The notes beneath the pieces are model-generated. The model had not been told where the DNA came from. It ran no database searches and saw only the letters and a program-made list of their open reading frames with translations. Shown in pieces: positions 1-7,017 of a stretch of DNA of 10,010 nucleotides (the first letter of the stretch is position 1; each line of letters starts with the position of its first letter). The stretch lies in NCBI GenBank assembly GCA_016200385.1, contig JACQEV010000324.1:1-10010 (forward strand), read 5' to 3'. The position numbers and the translations under genes are program-made. This stretch comes from Candidatus Methylomirabilota bacterium. Its GTDB lineage: Bacteria; Methylomirabilota; Methylomirabilia; Methylomirabilales; Methylomirabilaceae.

Positions 1-590
1 AGCGCCCCCATCTCCTCTTCCACGATCTCGATCGCCTGTGCCGAATCTCTGCGAGGCGCCGTCCGCTCCAGATCGTCTATGCAGGCAAGGCTCACCCCAG
101 GGACGAAGAGGGTAAGGACCTGATCCAGCGAATATTCGCTTGGGGACGAGAACTGCCTCCCGCAGTGAAGCTGGCGTATCTGCCCAACTACGATATGGAG
201 CTGGGGGCGCTGTGCACGGCAGGCGTGGACCTCTGGCTGAACACGCCGAAGCCCCCGCACGAAGCCTCCGGCACCAGTGGGATGAAGGCCGCCCATAACG
301 GGGTGCCGAGCCTGAGCGTGCTCGACGGCTGGTGGCTCGAAGGGCATGTGGAAGGGGTCACGGGCTGGTCTATTGGTTTCGAGAAGAACGGCGCCTCATC
401 TACGAGGGGGGACGACGAGGACGCGGCGGAGCTGTACTTCAAGCTGGAGGAAAGGATCCTCCCCCTCTACCATGGCGATCCGTTGCGGTGGGCAGAACTG
501 ATGCGTTACACGATCGCGCTCAACGCCTCGATGTTCAATACCCAGAGGATGGTTCAGGAGTACGTGATCCAGGCCTACATGGATCGTTAG
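1..590 (+). CDS. glgP: alpha-glucan (glycogen) phosphorylase, 3' end
   Basis: This is the C-terminal 195 residues of a GT35 phosphorylase. Its start lies before the window, and the first complete codon is at base 3. The enzyme releases glucose-1-phosphate from alpha-1,4-glucan (glycogen or maltodextrin) in the cytoplasm. The diagnostic segment is EASGTSGMKAAHNG. Its Lys (codon 285-287) is at the position that carries pyridoxal phosphate in glycogen phosphorylases. Upstream is the family-typical stretch IVYAGKAHPRDEEGK (from about base 77). Downstream is SVLDGWWLEG, followed by the C-terminal helical tail. The SGTSGMKAAHNG form, rather than SGTGNMKF, suggests the shorter bacterial alpha-glucan phosphorylase group; this is inferred from memory of the family. 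The gene ends in TAG with no clear terminator before the next gene 45 bp on. The family call is secure; the exact substrate range cannot be read from a fragment. Confidence 0.95.
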   Translation, partial: RPHLLFHDLDRLCRISARRRPLQIVYAGKAHPRDEEGKDLIQRIFAWGRELPPAVKLAYLPNYDMELGALCTAGVDLWLNTPKPPHEASGTSGMKAAHNGVPSLSVLDGWWLEGHVEGVTGWSIGFEKNGASSTRGDDEDAAELYFKLEERILPLYHGDPLRWAELMRYTIALNASMFNTQRMVQEYVIQAYMDR

Positions 591-623
591 CGTGGCCTTG
601 ATCCCAGATTGCTTCTCACGCCC

Positions 624-630
624 AGGGAGG
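624..630 (+). promoter_or_regulatory. ribosome binding site of the flavin reductase gene
   Basis: AGGGAGG lies 5 nt before ATG 636. It decides the start: the reading frame is open further upstream to a TTG at 609, but that codon has no comparable Shine-Dalgarno sequence. Confidence 0.7.
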
Positions 631-635
631 GACCC

Positions 636-1181
636 ATGGACCTGGCCAGCATCGGAGCAGTGCTCGGCAAGCTAGATTCTGAGGTTTTCGTTCTCACCGC
701 AGCCGACGGAGACCGCCGCAATGGCCAGATCGTGGCCTGGGTGATGCCGGCCACGATTGTGCCACAAGTCCCCCGCGTCCTGGTCGGGGTCGGACGGATG
801 ACCTACACCCGCGAGCTGCTCGAGGCCAGCCGGAAGTTCGCCCTGAACCTGCTCGGAGTGGATCAGTGGCGGTGGGTTCCCCACTTCGGATTCCGCTCGG
901 GGCGGGACGTGGACAAGTTCTCCGGCGTTTCTTTCGAGCGCGGACGGACCGGTAGCCCTCTTCTCCCGGGGATCGTGGGCTATCTTGAGTGCCAGGTCAG
1001 GTCTGTCCTGGACGGCGGTGGCCACCTCTTTTACCTGGCCGACGTCCTAGAAGGGAAGCTCGTGGCCGACCGCGATCCCCTTCGTCTGCATCAGTTGTTC
1101 GAGGTGCTCCCCCCGGAAGATGTCGCTACTATGCAGCAGCTCCTGGAGCAGGAGATCCCGCGACACCTCGCTCTCCTCTGA
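636..1181 (+). CDS. flavin reductase family / FMN-binding split-barrel protein
   Basis: The gene encodes 181 residues, close to the usual length for single-domain flavin-reductase-like proteins, which bind FMN (or FAD) and often use NAD(P)H to reduce flavin for a partner oxygenase. The N-terminal half has the split-barrel pattern: FVLTAADGDRRNGQIVAWV (residues 18-36) is the strand-loop that normally contacts the flavin phosphate. FGFRSGRDVDKFSGV (about 84-98) is the family's F-x3-SGRDxDKF motif. GGGHLFYLADV (127-137) carries the conserved His of the barrel. There is no signal peptide or membrane segment, so it should be cytoplasmic. The ATG at 636 is chosen for its good Shine-Dalgarno sequence. 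No partner oxygenase is visible nearby, so the physiological reaction is unknown; it could also be a flavoprotein of unrelated function that shares the fold. Confidence 0.85.
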   Translation: MDLASIGAVLGKLDSEVFVLTAADGDRRNGQIVAWVMPATIVPQVPRVLVGVGRMTYTRELLEASRKFALNLLGVDQWRWVPHFGFRSGRDVDKFSGVSFERGRTGSPLLPGIVGYLECQVRSVLDGGGHLFYLADVLEGKLVADRDPLRLHQLFEVLPPEDVATMQQLLEQEIPRHLALL

Positions 1182-1261
1182 GATCACGATCCTCATCACT
1201 GCCTTCCGCTCGCTCTCGATCTGTCCTCCAGGTATCAAGCTTCACCGACGTCAGAAACCGC

Positions 1262-1290
1262 TTGACCTGGCGCCAAAGCGCCAATAAGCT
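1262..1290 (+). promoter_or_regulatory. possible promoter with internal dyad upstream of the nuclease gene
   Basis: TTGACC at 1262-1267 is a good -35 match. It is followed after 17 bp by a weak -10, TAAGCT (1285-1290). Between them sits a perfect 6-bp dyad, TGGCGC-CAAA-GCGCCA (1268-1283), which could be an operator or a short RNA hairpin. No T-tract follows, so it is not a terminator. The rest of the 1182-1337 spacer shows nothing else recognisable. This is a motif reading only. Confidence 0.3.
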
Positions 1291-1337
1291 CACACCAAAC
1301 TGAGAAGGTGTCCGAAAAAAACAAATCACACGACACG

Positions 1338-2033
1338 ATGAAGCGCCGGACGTTATCAAACAGCCGGTTGGGCCTGTTTACCGAATGCCCGCGATGCTTC
1401 TGGCTCGACCTCAACGCCGGGATCAAGCGCCCGGACACGATCTTCCCCAGCCTTCCCGGCGGCCTTGACGCTCAGTTCAAGCGCTACTTTGACCAGTTCA
1501 GAGCGCAGGGCGACGTGCCTCCTGAAGTGAGGGGCAAGCTGCCCGGCAAGCTTCTGTCAGACGTCGGGACCATTGACCGATGGCGTGATTGGAGACGCGG
1601 CATCCGCTATACGCCGCTTTGGGCGGAGGTGGAGTTGATGGGCGCGTTGGATGAGTGCCTTGTCGATGTGGACGGCTTTCACTATCCCCTGGACTACAAA
1701 ACCAGAGGGTATGCCCCGAAGGACGACACGCATGCGTACTACCAGGATCAGATGAATTTTTACACGCTGTTGCTGGAAGGGAATGGTCTCAAGACCCAAC
1801 GCCTGGCGTACCTACTCTACTACCATCCGATCGAGGTGAAGGAGCACGGCCTCATTCAGTTCGACATCAGCGTCCAAGAAGTTGCCACCGACCCCGAGGC
1901 TGCCATGCGGCTCGTCACTGATGCCCTTGCCGTCCTCAACGGCCCCGCCCCAACTCGCTCCTCCTCGTGCGGGTTCTGCAAGTGGAACAGCGTAATCCGG
2001 GATTGGGAAGGCGCCCCAAGGCTCAACCTCTAA
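1338..2033 (+). CDS. PD-(D/E)XK nuclease superfamily protein with two CxxC pairs (Cas4/RecB-nuclease-like)
   Basis: This 231-residue protein reads as a RecB/Cas4-type PD-(D/E)XK domain. GALDE (Asp105) followed by LDYKT (Asp119, Lys121) matches the metal-binding D...D-x-K core, and YYQDQMNFYTLLL (about 134-146) matches the Q-x3-Y helix of RecB-like nucleases. TECPRCFWL near the N terminus (Cys17, Cys20) and SCGFCKW near the C terminus (Cys211, Cys214) give four cysteines bracketing the core. This arrangement recalls the Fe-S or metal site of Cas4 and AddB nucleases, although Cas4 normally has one N-terminal and three C-terminal cysteines. No cas genes or CRISPR repeats are in the window. The start is uncertain: GTG 1308 is in frame, but its GAGAAG abuts the codon. 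ATG 1338 puts the CPRC motif at the family-typical distance, though it has no Shine-Dalgarno sequence. DNA substrate and role are unknown. Confidence 0.75.
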   Translation: MKRRTLSNSRLGLFTECPRCFWLDLNAGIKRPDTIFPSLPGGLDAQFKRYFDQFRAQGDVPPEVRGKLPGKLLSDVGTIDRWRDWRRGIRYTPLWAEVELMGALDECLVDVDGFHYPLDYKTRGYAPKDDTHAYYQDQMNFYTLLLEGNGLKTQRLAYLLYYHPIEVKEHGLIQFDISVQEVATDPEAAMRLVTDALAVLNGPAPTRSSSCGFCKWNSVIRDWEGAPRLNL

Positions 2034-2107
2034 TTCGGAGCGCCCCACCGCCTTACCGAGCAACCAGTACGACTCCTCCTGTTCTTCTTCGATCGCCCCG
2101 AAAAGCC

Positions 2108-2146
2108 TTTGAATTCTATCAAAAAGTGTCTAAGATACGATTCAAA
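2108..2146 (+). promoter_or_regulatory. candidate promoter and operator dyad upstream of hsdR
   Basis: An AT-rich patch in the 200-bp gap before hsdR holds an inverted repeat with 13-bp arms, TTTGAATTCTATC (2108-2120) and GATACGATTCAAA (2134-2146), pairing at 11 of 13 positions. The same DNA contains TTGAAT (2109-2114), 16 bp, then TAAGAT (2131-2136), a plausible sigma-70 promoter. The overlap of dyad and promoter suggests repressor control of the restriction operon, but no regulator gene is in the window. Further downstream, 2166-2179 (TGGGT-ggag-ACCCA) and 2183-2194 (CCGAC-ag-GTCGG) could form two small leader hairpins. Confidence 0.4.
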
Positions 2147-2233
2147 ATGCGAGCATATTGACGAGTGGGTGGAGACCCAACACCGACAGGTCGGCGCAAC
2201 GGGGCGAGCGCCAGGTAGTCAGTAGAGAGAGTA

Positions 2234-4885
2234 GTGGACGAGAAGACCACGAGAAAACTCCTGATCGACAAGGCTCTTGAGCGGGCTGGCTGGTCCCCTA
2301 TTGTACACTGCGTCCCCGGGGCTTCCTATGACACGGCGGCTGTCGAGGAGTACGAAACCGCCGAGGGGCCGGCCGATTACGTCCTGTTTGATCGGGGAGA
2401 TGCCCTCGCCGCCGTCGAGGCCAAGAAGCTTGGCCTGGGTCCGCAGAACGTGCTCGGTCAGGCCCAGCGATACGCGAGGGGATTGCGGGGTGGTCGATTC
2501 AATTTCCATGGTTTCCGTCTCCCCTTTGTCTATTCCACGAATGGCGAGATCTTCTGGTTCCAGGACCTGCGGGAACAGTATAGCCGCTCCCGCCAGGTGG
2601 CGAGGTTTCACACCCCTTCCGCCCTCCGGGAGTTTCTGGGTCGCGATGTTGCCGCCGCGTCTGCCTGGCTCCGCGACCATCCCATTGAGCATCAGTTCTT
2701 ACGCCCTTACCAGCAGGACGCGATTGCGAGCATTGAAGAGGCTCTCATCTCAGGGAAGCGCCGGATGCTCGTCGCAATGGCTACGGGCACCGGGAAGACG
2801 TTCACCACAATCGGGTTGATCTATCGTCTTATGAAGTCCGGCTTCGCCCGGCGCATCCTTTTCCTCGTGGATCGCCGCGCCCTGGCGGCCCAAGCGGCTG
2901 GGGCCATGGCGGCCTTCGAGCCGGAACCCGGACTCAAGTTTGACCGGACTTACGAAGTCTTCAGTCAGCGTTTCCGCCGGGAGGACCTCGAAGAGCAGTT
3001 TAGATTCGATCCCAAGGTCCTCCCTACCGAGTATCTGACCGATCCCAAGCCTCGCGATGCGTTCGTCTACGTCTGCACCATCCAGGGGATGCGGATCAAT
3101 CTCTTCGGCCGAGAGGGGGCGTTTGGCACAGGTCGGGAGCCTCTTGACGAGGAGCCAGACGCCGAGGGCCTGGACATCCCCATCCATGCCTTCGACTGCA
3201 TTATTGCGGATGAATGCCACCGAGGATACACCTCAACCGAGGAAAGCAAATGGCGAGAGGTCTTGGACCATTTCGACGGAGTCAAGATCGGGCTGACCGC
3301 CACCCCAGCGGCCCACACGAGGGCGTATTTTCGGGACATTGTTTTCCGCTACGAGTACGAGCGGGCTGTCCGTGAGGGGTACCTGGTGGACTACGACGCT
3401 GTGCGGATCCAGTCAGATGTGACCATGAACGGCGTTTTCTTGAAGGAAGGAGAAGAGATCGGCTTGAAGGATACGCAGACCGGCCAGCTTACCTTCGACA
3501 TCTTGGAAGATGAAAGGCTCTTTCCTGCGGAAGACCTCGAGGAAAAGCTGACCGCTCCGGATCGGAATAGGAAGATCGTTAAAGAATTCGCCAAGTACGC
3601 CCGGGCCCAGGAGGCCGATCGGGGGATCTTTCCCAAGACGCTCGTCTTCGCCGTAAATGACCTGCCCCATATTTCCCATTCTGACCAGCTTGTCGAGATG
3701 CTCCGCGAGGAGTTCGGCAAAGGGGATGCGTTCGTCCAAAAGATCACCGGCAGTCCCACCGTGGACCGTCCCCTTCAGCGCATCCGGGAGTTTCGGAATC
3801 GGCCAAACCCCGGGATCGTCGTCACCGTTGACATGCTCTCGACAGGCGTGGACATCCCGCGCCTGGAGAATATCCTCTTCCTTCGCCCGGTGAAGTCCCG
3901 CATTCTCTTCGAGCAGATGCTGGGCCGTGGCACACGTCGCTGCGATGAGATCCACAAGACGCACTTCACCGTGTTCGACGTCCTCGGTGTTCTGGAGTAT
4001 TTCCGGCAGGCGAGCGCCTTTACCGCCGATCCCCCATCGAAACCGACGAGGCCGATCCGAGAGATCATCGAGGCCATTCATAATAACCAGGATCGGGATT
4101 ATAATGTCCGCGTTCTGATCAAACGGCTCCTGCGAATTGCCAAGAATGTCTCCGCCGAGGGGAGAACTCAATTCGCGGCCCTGATTTCCGGGCAGGATCT
4201 CGGCGACTTTGCTCGGTCCTTGCCCCAGCGCTTGGAGCAGAACTGGTCAGAGACGATGGTCCTGCTGCGAAGCGAGCCCCTTCTGGACTATCTGGAGAAC
4301 TATCCCAGGGCTCCACGGACGTTCATCGTTGCCGAGACTGTCGAAGACTTGGTGGTATCTGACTACATCTTCAGGACGGCGGATGGCCGGGAGCTGAAGC
4401 CCGAAGACTATTTGGTTGCCTTCGAACGGTTCGTGAAGGAGAACCCGGATCGTATCGAAGCCATCCGCATTCTTCTGAGCCGGCCCGCTGAGTTCCGGAC
4501 CGAGCATCTGAAGGAGCTTCGGGCCAAGCTGGCGGCCCGCCCTGAACGCTTCACGGAGCCGAATCTGCGCCGCGCCTATCAGAATGCTCTTGCCGACATC
4601 ATCTCAATTGTCCGCCATGCCGCCCTTCATGAGCCTCTTCTTGCCGCCCAAGAACGGGTCGGCAGGGCGATAGCCCGTATCCGGGCTGGCAGAACCTTTA
4701 CGCCGGAACAGGAGGGCTGGCTGGAATTGATCCAGGCTCACCTCATCGAAAACCTGGTCATCGAGAAGGCCGACTTTCAGGCCATTCCCTTCTCCCGTCG
4801 CGGCGCATGTGGTCGGGCAAACGCGGCGTTCGAGGGCCGGCTCGAAGAACTTCTGAACCAGATCAATGAAGCGATGGCAGCATGA
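2234..4885 (+). CDS. hsdR: type I restriction enzyme R subunit
   Basis: At 883 residues this is a full-length motor-nuclease subunit. In the R2M2S complex it translocates DNA from unmethylated sites using ATP and cuts at a distance. The N-terminal PD-(D/E)XK nuclease is visible as ADYVLFDRGDALAAVEAKK (Asp48, Glu62, Lys64). The SF2 helicase core has Walker A ATGTGKT (183-189), the DECH box (326-329), GLTATPA (353-359), motif V TVDMLSTGVDIP (531-542) and motif VI QMLGRGTRR (561-569). The C-terminal roughly 230 residues resemble the EcoEI-type R C-terminal domain that docks on the methyltransferase. GTG 2234 is chosen because a GAGAGAG tract sits just upstream and the nuclease domain begins at the normal distance. 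The gene overlaps hsdM by ATGA, so translation is coupled. No inactivating change was seen. Confidence 0.96.
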   Translation: MDEKTTRKLLIDKALERAGWSPIVHCVPGASYDTAAVEEYETAEGPADYVLFDRGDALAAVEAKKLGLGPQNVLGQAQRYARGLRGGRFNFHGFRLPFVYSTNGEIFWFQDLREQYSRSRQVARFHTPSALREFLGRDVAAASAWLRDHPIEHQFLRPYQQDAIASIEEALISGKRRMLVAMATGTGKTFTTIGLIYRLMKSGFARRILFLVDRRALAAQAAGAMAAFEPEPGLKFDRTYEVFSQRFRREDLEEQFRFDPKVLPTEYLTDPKPRDAFVYVCTIQGMRINLFGREGAFGTGREPLDEEPDAEGLDIPIHAFDCIIADECHRGYTSTEESKWREVLDHFDGVKIGLTATPAAHTRAYFRDIVFRYEYERAVREGYLVDYDAVRIQSDVTMNGVFLKEGEEIGLKDTQTGQLTFDILEDERLFPAEDLEEKLTAPDRNRKIVKEFAKYARAQEADRGIFPKTLVFAVNDLPHISHSDQLVEMLREEFGKGDAFVQKITGSPTVDRPLQRIREFRNRPNPGIVVTVDMLSTGVDIPRLENILFLRPVKSRILFEQMLGRGTRRCDEIHKTHFTVFDVLGVLEYFRQASAFTADPPSKPTRPIREIIEAIHNNQDRDYNVRVLIKRLLRIAKNVSAEGRTQFAALISGQDLGDFARSLPQRLEQNWSETMVLLRSEPLLDYLENYPRAPRTFIVAETVEDLVVSDYIFRTADGRELKPEDYLVAFERFVKENPDRIEAIRILLSRPAEFRTEHLKELRAKLAARPERFTEPNLRRAYQNALADIISIVRHAALHEPLLAAQERVGRAIARIRAGRTFTPEQEGWLELIQAHLIENLVIEKADFQAIPFSRRGACGRANAAFEGRLEELLNQINEAMAA

Positions 4886-6273
4886 GCACTGATGTCGGTG
4901 CTAAACTTTGGGGTTTTTGCAATACGTTGCGCCACGACGGCATTAACTATGGGGACTACGTCGAGCAGCTCACCTATCTGCTATTCCTGAAGCTTGCCGA
5001 TGAGAAAGGCCTCCCTGTGCCGGAGAGATGTGGCTGGCCGACCTTGCGCGAGCGCGCCGGTACCGATCTGCTGGATCATTATGTGGAGGTTCTCCGTATC
5101 CTGGGCAAGGAGGCGGTAATCCTGGGAGACATCTTCGCGGGCGCCCTCTCTAAGTTCCGCGAGCCCGTCAATCTGAAGAAGCTGATCACCCTCATTGACG
5201 AGACCGAATGGGCCGCCCTGGACATAGATCTCAAGGGCCAAGCCTACGAGGGACTGCTTCAGAAGTACGCCGCCGAGCAGAAGGGCGCGGGCCAGTACTT
5301 TACTCCCCGCGAAGCGATCCGGGCCGTTGTCAGGTGCGTGCGGCCCGACGTTCGGGAGCACGGTGAGTTCACCATCCACGATCCCGCGTGCGGGACGGCG
5401 GGCTTTCTCATCGGAGCCTACGAATGGCTCATGGGTCAGACTCGCGAGGGAGCGGACCTGCGCCGCGAGGACCGGGAGAGGCTCCAGAAGCGGACCTTCT
5501 CTGGCGGGGAGATCGTGCTGGAGACCCGACGCCTCGGGTTGATGAACCTCTACCTGCACGAGATCGATGCGAAGATCTACTATGGCGACTCCCTCGCCGA
5601 AGGACCGCACGTGGACAGGCGCTATGACTGCGTCCTCACCAAGCCCCCATTTGGGACCAAGGGGAGCGGGGACGTTCCGGTCCGGGACGACTTCACCGTC
5701 CAGACCTCTAACAAGCAGCTTAATTTCCTCCAGCACGTTGTGCACATCCTGAAGCCTGGGGGGCGGGCCGCGATCGTCCTTCCGGACAACGTCCTCTTCG
5801 AGGACCACGCGGGTCGCGACGTTCGCCGCCTCCTGATAACCGACTGTGAGCTTCACACCATCCTGCGACTGCCCATCGGCACCTTCACCCCCTACTCGCC
5901 CGGGGTGAAGGCCAACATCCTCTTCTTCCGCAAGGGCCTGCCAACTGAGGAGGTCTGGATCTACGACCTGCGGACCAACGTCGAGAAGGTGACCAAACGC
6001 CACCCCCTGACCGCCGACTATTTCAAAGAGTTCGAGGAGTGCTACCAAGGCAAGCCTCGAAAGGAGACCGAGCGCTTCAGGCGTTCTACTCGTAATGAGA
6101 TCGCCGGGCGGGACGACAACCTGGACATCTTCTGGCTCAAGGACGAGTCCCTTGGGGATGCCGGTGATCTCCCCGAGCCCGAGGATCTCGTCAGTGAGGT
6201 CGTCACCCAGTTGGAAACCGCACTCGACGCCCTCCGCGATTTGGCGCTCCGGCTTCAGGAAAACGGTAAGTGA
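4882..6273 (+). CDS. hsdM: type I restriction-modification DNA methyltransferase M subunit (catalytic motif altered)
   Basis: This 463-residue HsdM would, with HsdS, N6-methylate adenine in the recognition site and form the core for HsdR. The HsdM N-terminal helical domain covers roughly residues 5-115, then GAGQYFTPREAIRAVV (136-150). The S-adenosylmethionine motif I is DPACGTAGFL (167-176). Motif IV reads LTKPPFGTKGSG from residue 252: Lys254 (AAG, 5641-5643) replaces the Asn of the canonical N-P-P-F/Y/W that binds the target adenine. A single base change from AAC or AAT would explain it. The rest of the domain (SNKQLNFLQHVVHILKPGGRAA; VKANILFF) is well conserved, so the fold looks intact but the catalysis is doubtful. 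It overlaps hsdR by 4 bp; the next gene starts 72 bp later. Confidence 0.95.
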   Translation: MSTDVGAKLWGFCNTLRHDGINYGDYVEQLTYLLFLKLADEKGLPVPERCGWPTLRERAGTDLLDHYVEVLRILGKEAVILGDIFAGALSKFREPVNLKKLITLIDETEWAALDIDLKGQAYEGLLQKYAAEQKGAGQYFTPREAIRAVVRCVRPDVREHGEFTIHDPACGTAGFLIGAYEWLMGQTREGADLRREDRERLQKRTFSGGEIVLETRRLGLMNLYLHEIDAKIYYGDSLAEGPHVDRRYDCVLTKPPFGTKGSGDVPVRDDFTVQTSNKQLNFLQHVVHILKPGGRAAIVLPDNVLFEDHAGRDVRRLLITDCELHTILRLPIGTFTPYSPGVKANILFFRKGLPTEEVWIYDLRTNVEKVTKRHPLTADYFKEFEECYQGKPRKETERFRRSTRNEIAGRDDNLDIFWLKDESLGDAGDLPEPEDLVSEVVTQLETALDALRDLALRLQENGK

Positions 6274-6287
6274 ACGGAGGACTGCGG

Positions 6288-6359
6288 TTGAGCGCTCCCG
6301 AACTGAATGGCGCACTTGCAACGCTGACAAAGGAGATAATAGCTCATGGCGAAAGCTGA
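6288..6359 (+). other. possible 23-codon leader ORF before the antitoxin gene
   Basis: GGAGG (6276-6280) sits 7 nt before TTG 6288, which opens a 23-codon frame ending in TGA 6357-6359, overlapping the antitoxin start by 14 nt. The peptide (SAPELNGALATLTKEI...) is protein-like and unrecognised. It could couple translation from hsdM to the antitoxin, be a remnant of the original gene junction, or be chance. Confidence 0.2.
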
Positions 6360-6552
6360 GGCTCTGGCAGAGGTTTTCCTTAGGGCTTTGCGATCCCTTC
6401 CGAAGGCTGGCAGAGAACGCGTGCTCCAGGGGTTGATAAAAGACAGGACCATGCGCAGAGACTTGATGGACCTGGCAGTTATCGAGGAACGAAAAGGTGA
6501 ACCATCCCGTCCCTTCCGCGACTATCTGAAAGAACGGAGAGGGCGGGGATGA
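6346..6552 (+). CDS. putative type II antitoxin of a RelE/ParE-type pair
   Basis: This small protein of 68 residues is highly charged and mostly helical in appearance, with no membrane segment. It directly precedes a RelE/ParE-like toxin gene: its TGA at 6550-6552 is one base before the toxin start, which is the standard antitoxin-first arrangement. The C-terminal part, rich in Arg/Glu and ending near GEPSRPFRDYLKERRGRG (from about residue 51), looks like the flexible toxin-wrapping tail of such antitoxins. That assignment rests on position and general character, since no DNA-binding fold (ribbon-helix-helix, Phd/YefM or HTH) could be named with confidence. AAGGAG at 6330-6335 lies 10 nt before ATG 6346 and supports the start. 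Antitoxins of this kind normally bind and neutralise the toxin and repress their own operon. Confidence 0.65.
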   Translation: MAKAEALAEVFLRALRSLPKAGRERVLQGLIKDRTMRRDLMDLAVIEERKGEPSRPFRDYLKERRGRG

Positions 6553-6553
6553 C

Positions 6554-6808
6554 GTGAAGTACACAATTGAAATCAAGAGGTCAGCCGAACGCGAAATGAC
6601 GCGATTGCCAGATCTTATTCACAGTCGGGTTAGCGAAAAGATACTAGCCCTGGAGGTCGAGCCACGGCCTTCAGGAAGTCGAAAGTTGGAGGGTGGAGAG
6701 GGCTATCGCCTCCGCGTGGGAGACTACCGAGTGCTTTATACCATCGATGACCAGAAACAGCGCGTACTCATTTACAGTATCGCTCATCGGCGTGAGGCGT
6801 ATCGGTGA
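6554..6808 (+). CDS. RelE/ParE family toxin
   Basis: At 84 residues this is the typical RelE/ParE length. YTIEIKRSAEREMTRLP (residues 3-19) is the usual N-terminal strand and helix. RKLEGGEGYRLRVGDYRVLY (43-62) is the core signature, with basic residues Lys44, Arg52, Arg54 and Arg59. The tail IYSIAHRREAYR (73-84) carries the family's V-x-H-R-x-x-Y ending. RelE members cleave mRNA on the ribosome, while ParE members poison gyrase; the sequence alone does not settle which. The start is GTG 6554, one base after the antitoxin stop, implying translational coupling so that toxin is made only with antitoxin. It lies between hsdM and hsdS, so it is probably co-transcribed with the restriction genes or from a promoter not recognised here. 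All core residues seem present, so the toxin is likely functional. Confidence 0.88.
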   Translation: MKYTIEIKRSAEREMTRLPDLIHSRVSEKILALEVEPRPSGSRKLEGGEGYRLRVGDYRVLYTIDDQKQRVLIYSIAHRREAYR

Positions 6809-7017
6809 AGAATCCCCGGTCCACGATCCACCCCGTCGCAGCGGACCTACGGCGGCAGGGGAGTCGAGGCACGGTTCGGAAAAAATTGGTTCGATCTCGG
6901 AGGCGTTGATTGGCCGCTGAGGCAGCCAAACTCAACCCCAAGGAGGAGCAGACTCTGGCTGAAGAAGGTTTCTCCGCCGGACCATTGATATACCCATATA
7001 GCGGGTAGAGGTAGGCT
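6809..7017 (+). other. spacer between toxin gene and hsdS, with a 32-codon open stretch
   Basis: No gene is secure in these 209 bases. A short frame from TTG 6910 to TAG 7006-7008 reads LAAEAAKLNPKEEQTLAEEG and onward, with a rather protein-like, acidic character. It could be the tail of a lost small gene (perhaps a second antitoxin), but no Shine-Dalgarno sequence supports its TTG. AGAGG at 7007-7011 is the likely hsdS ribosome binding site, 6 nt before GTG 7018. Confidence 0.25.

Noticed and set aside
2166..2212. Small hairpins in the hsdR leader as a riboswitch or terminator
   Set aside because: The stems are only 5 bp, there is no T tract, and no known riboswitch core was recognised.
4981..6576. 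Long open frame on the minus strand (531 codons) opposite hsdM
   Set aside because: It mirrors the codon structure of hsdM, whose product is unmistakable. The antisense translation shows no recognisable domain.
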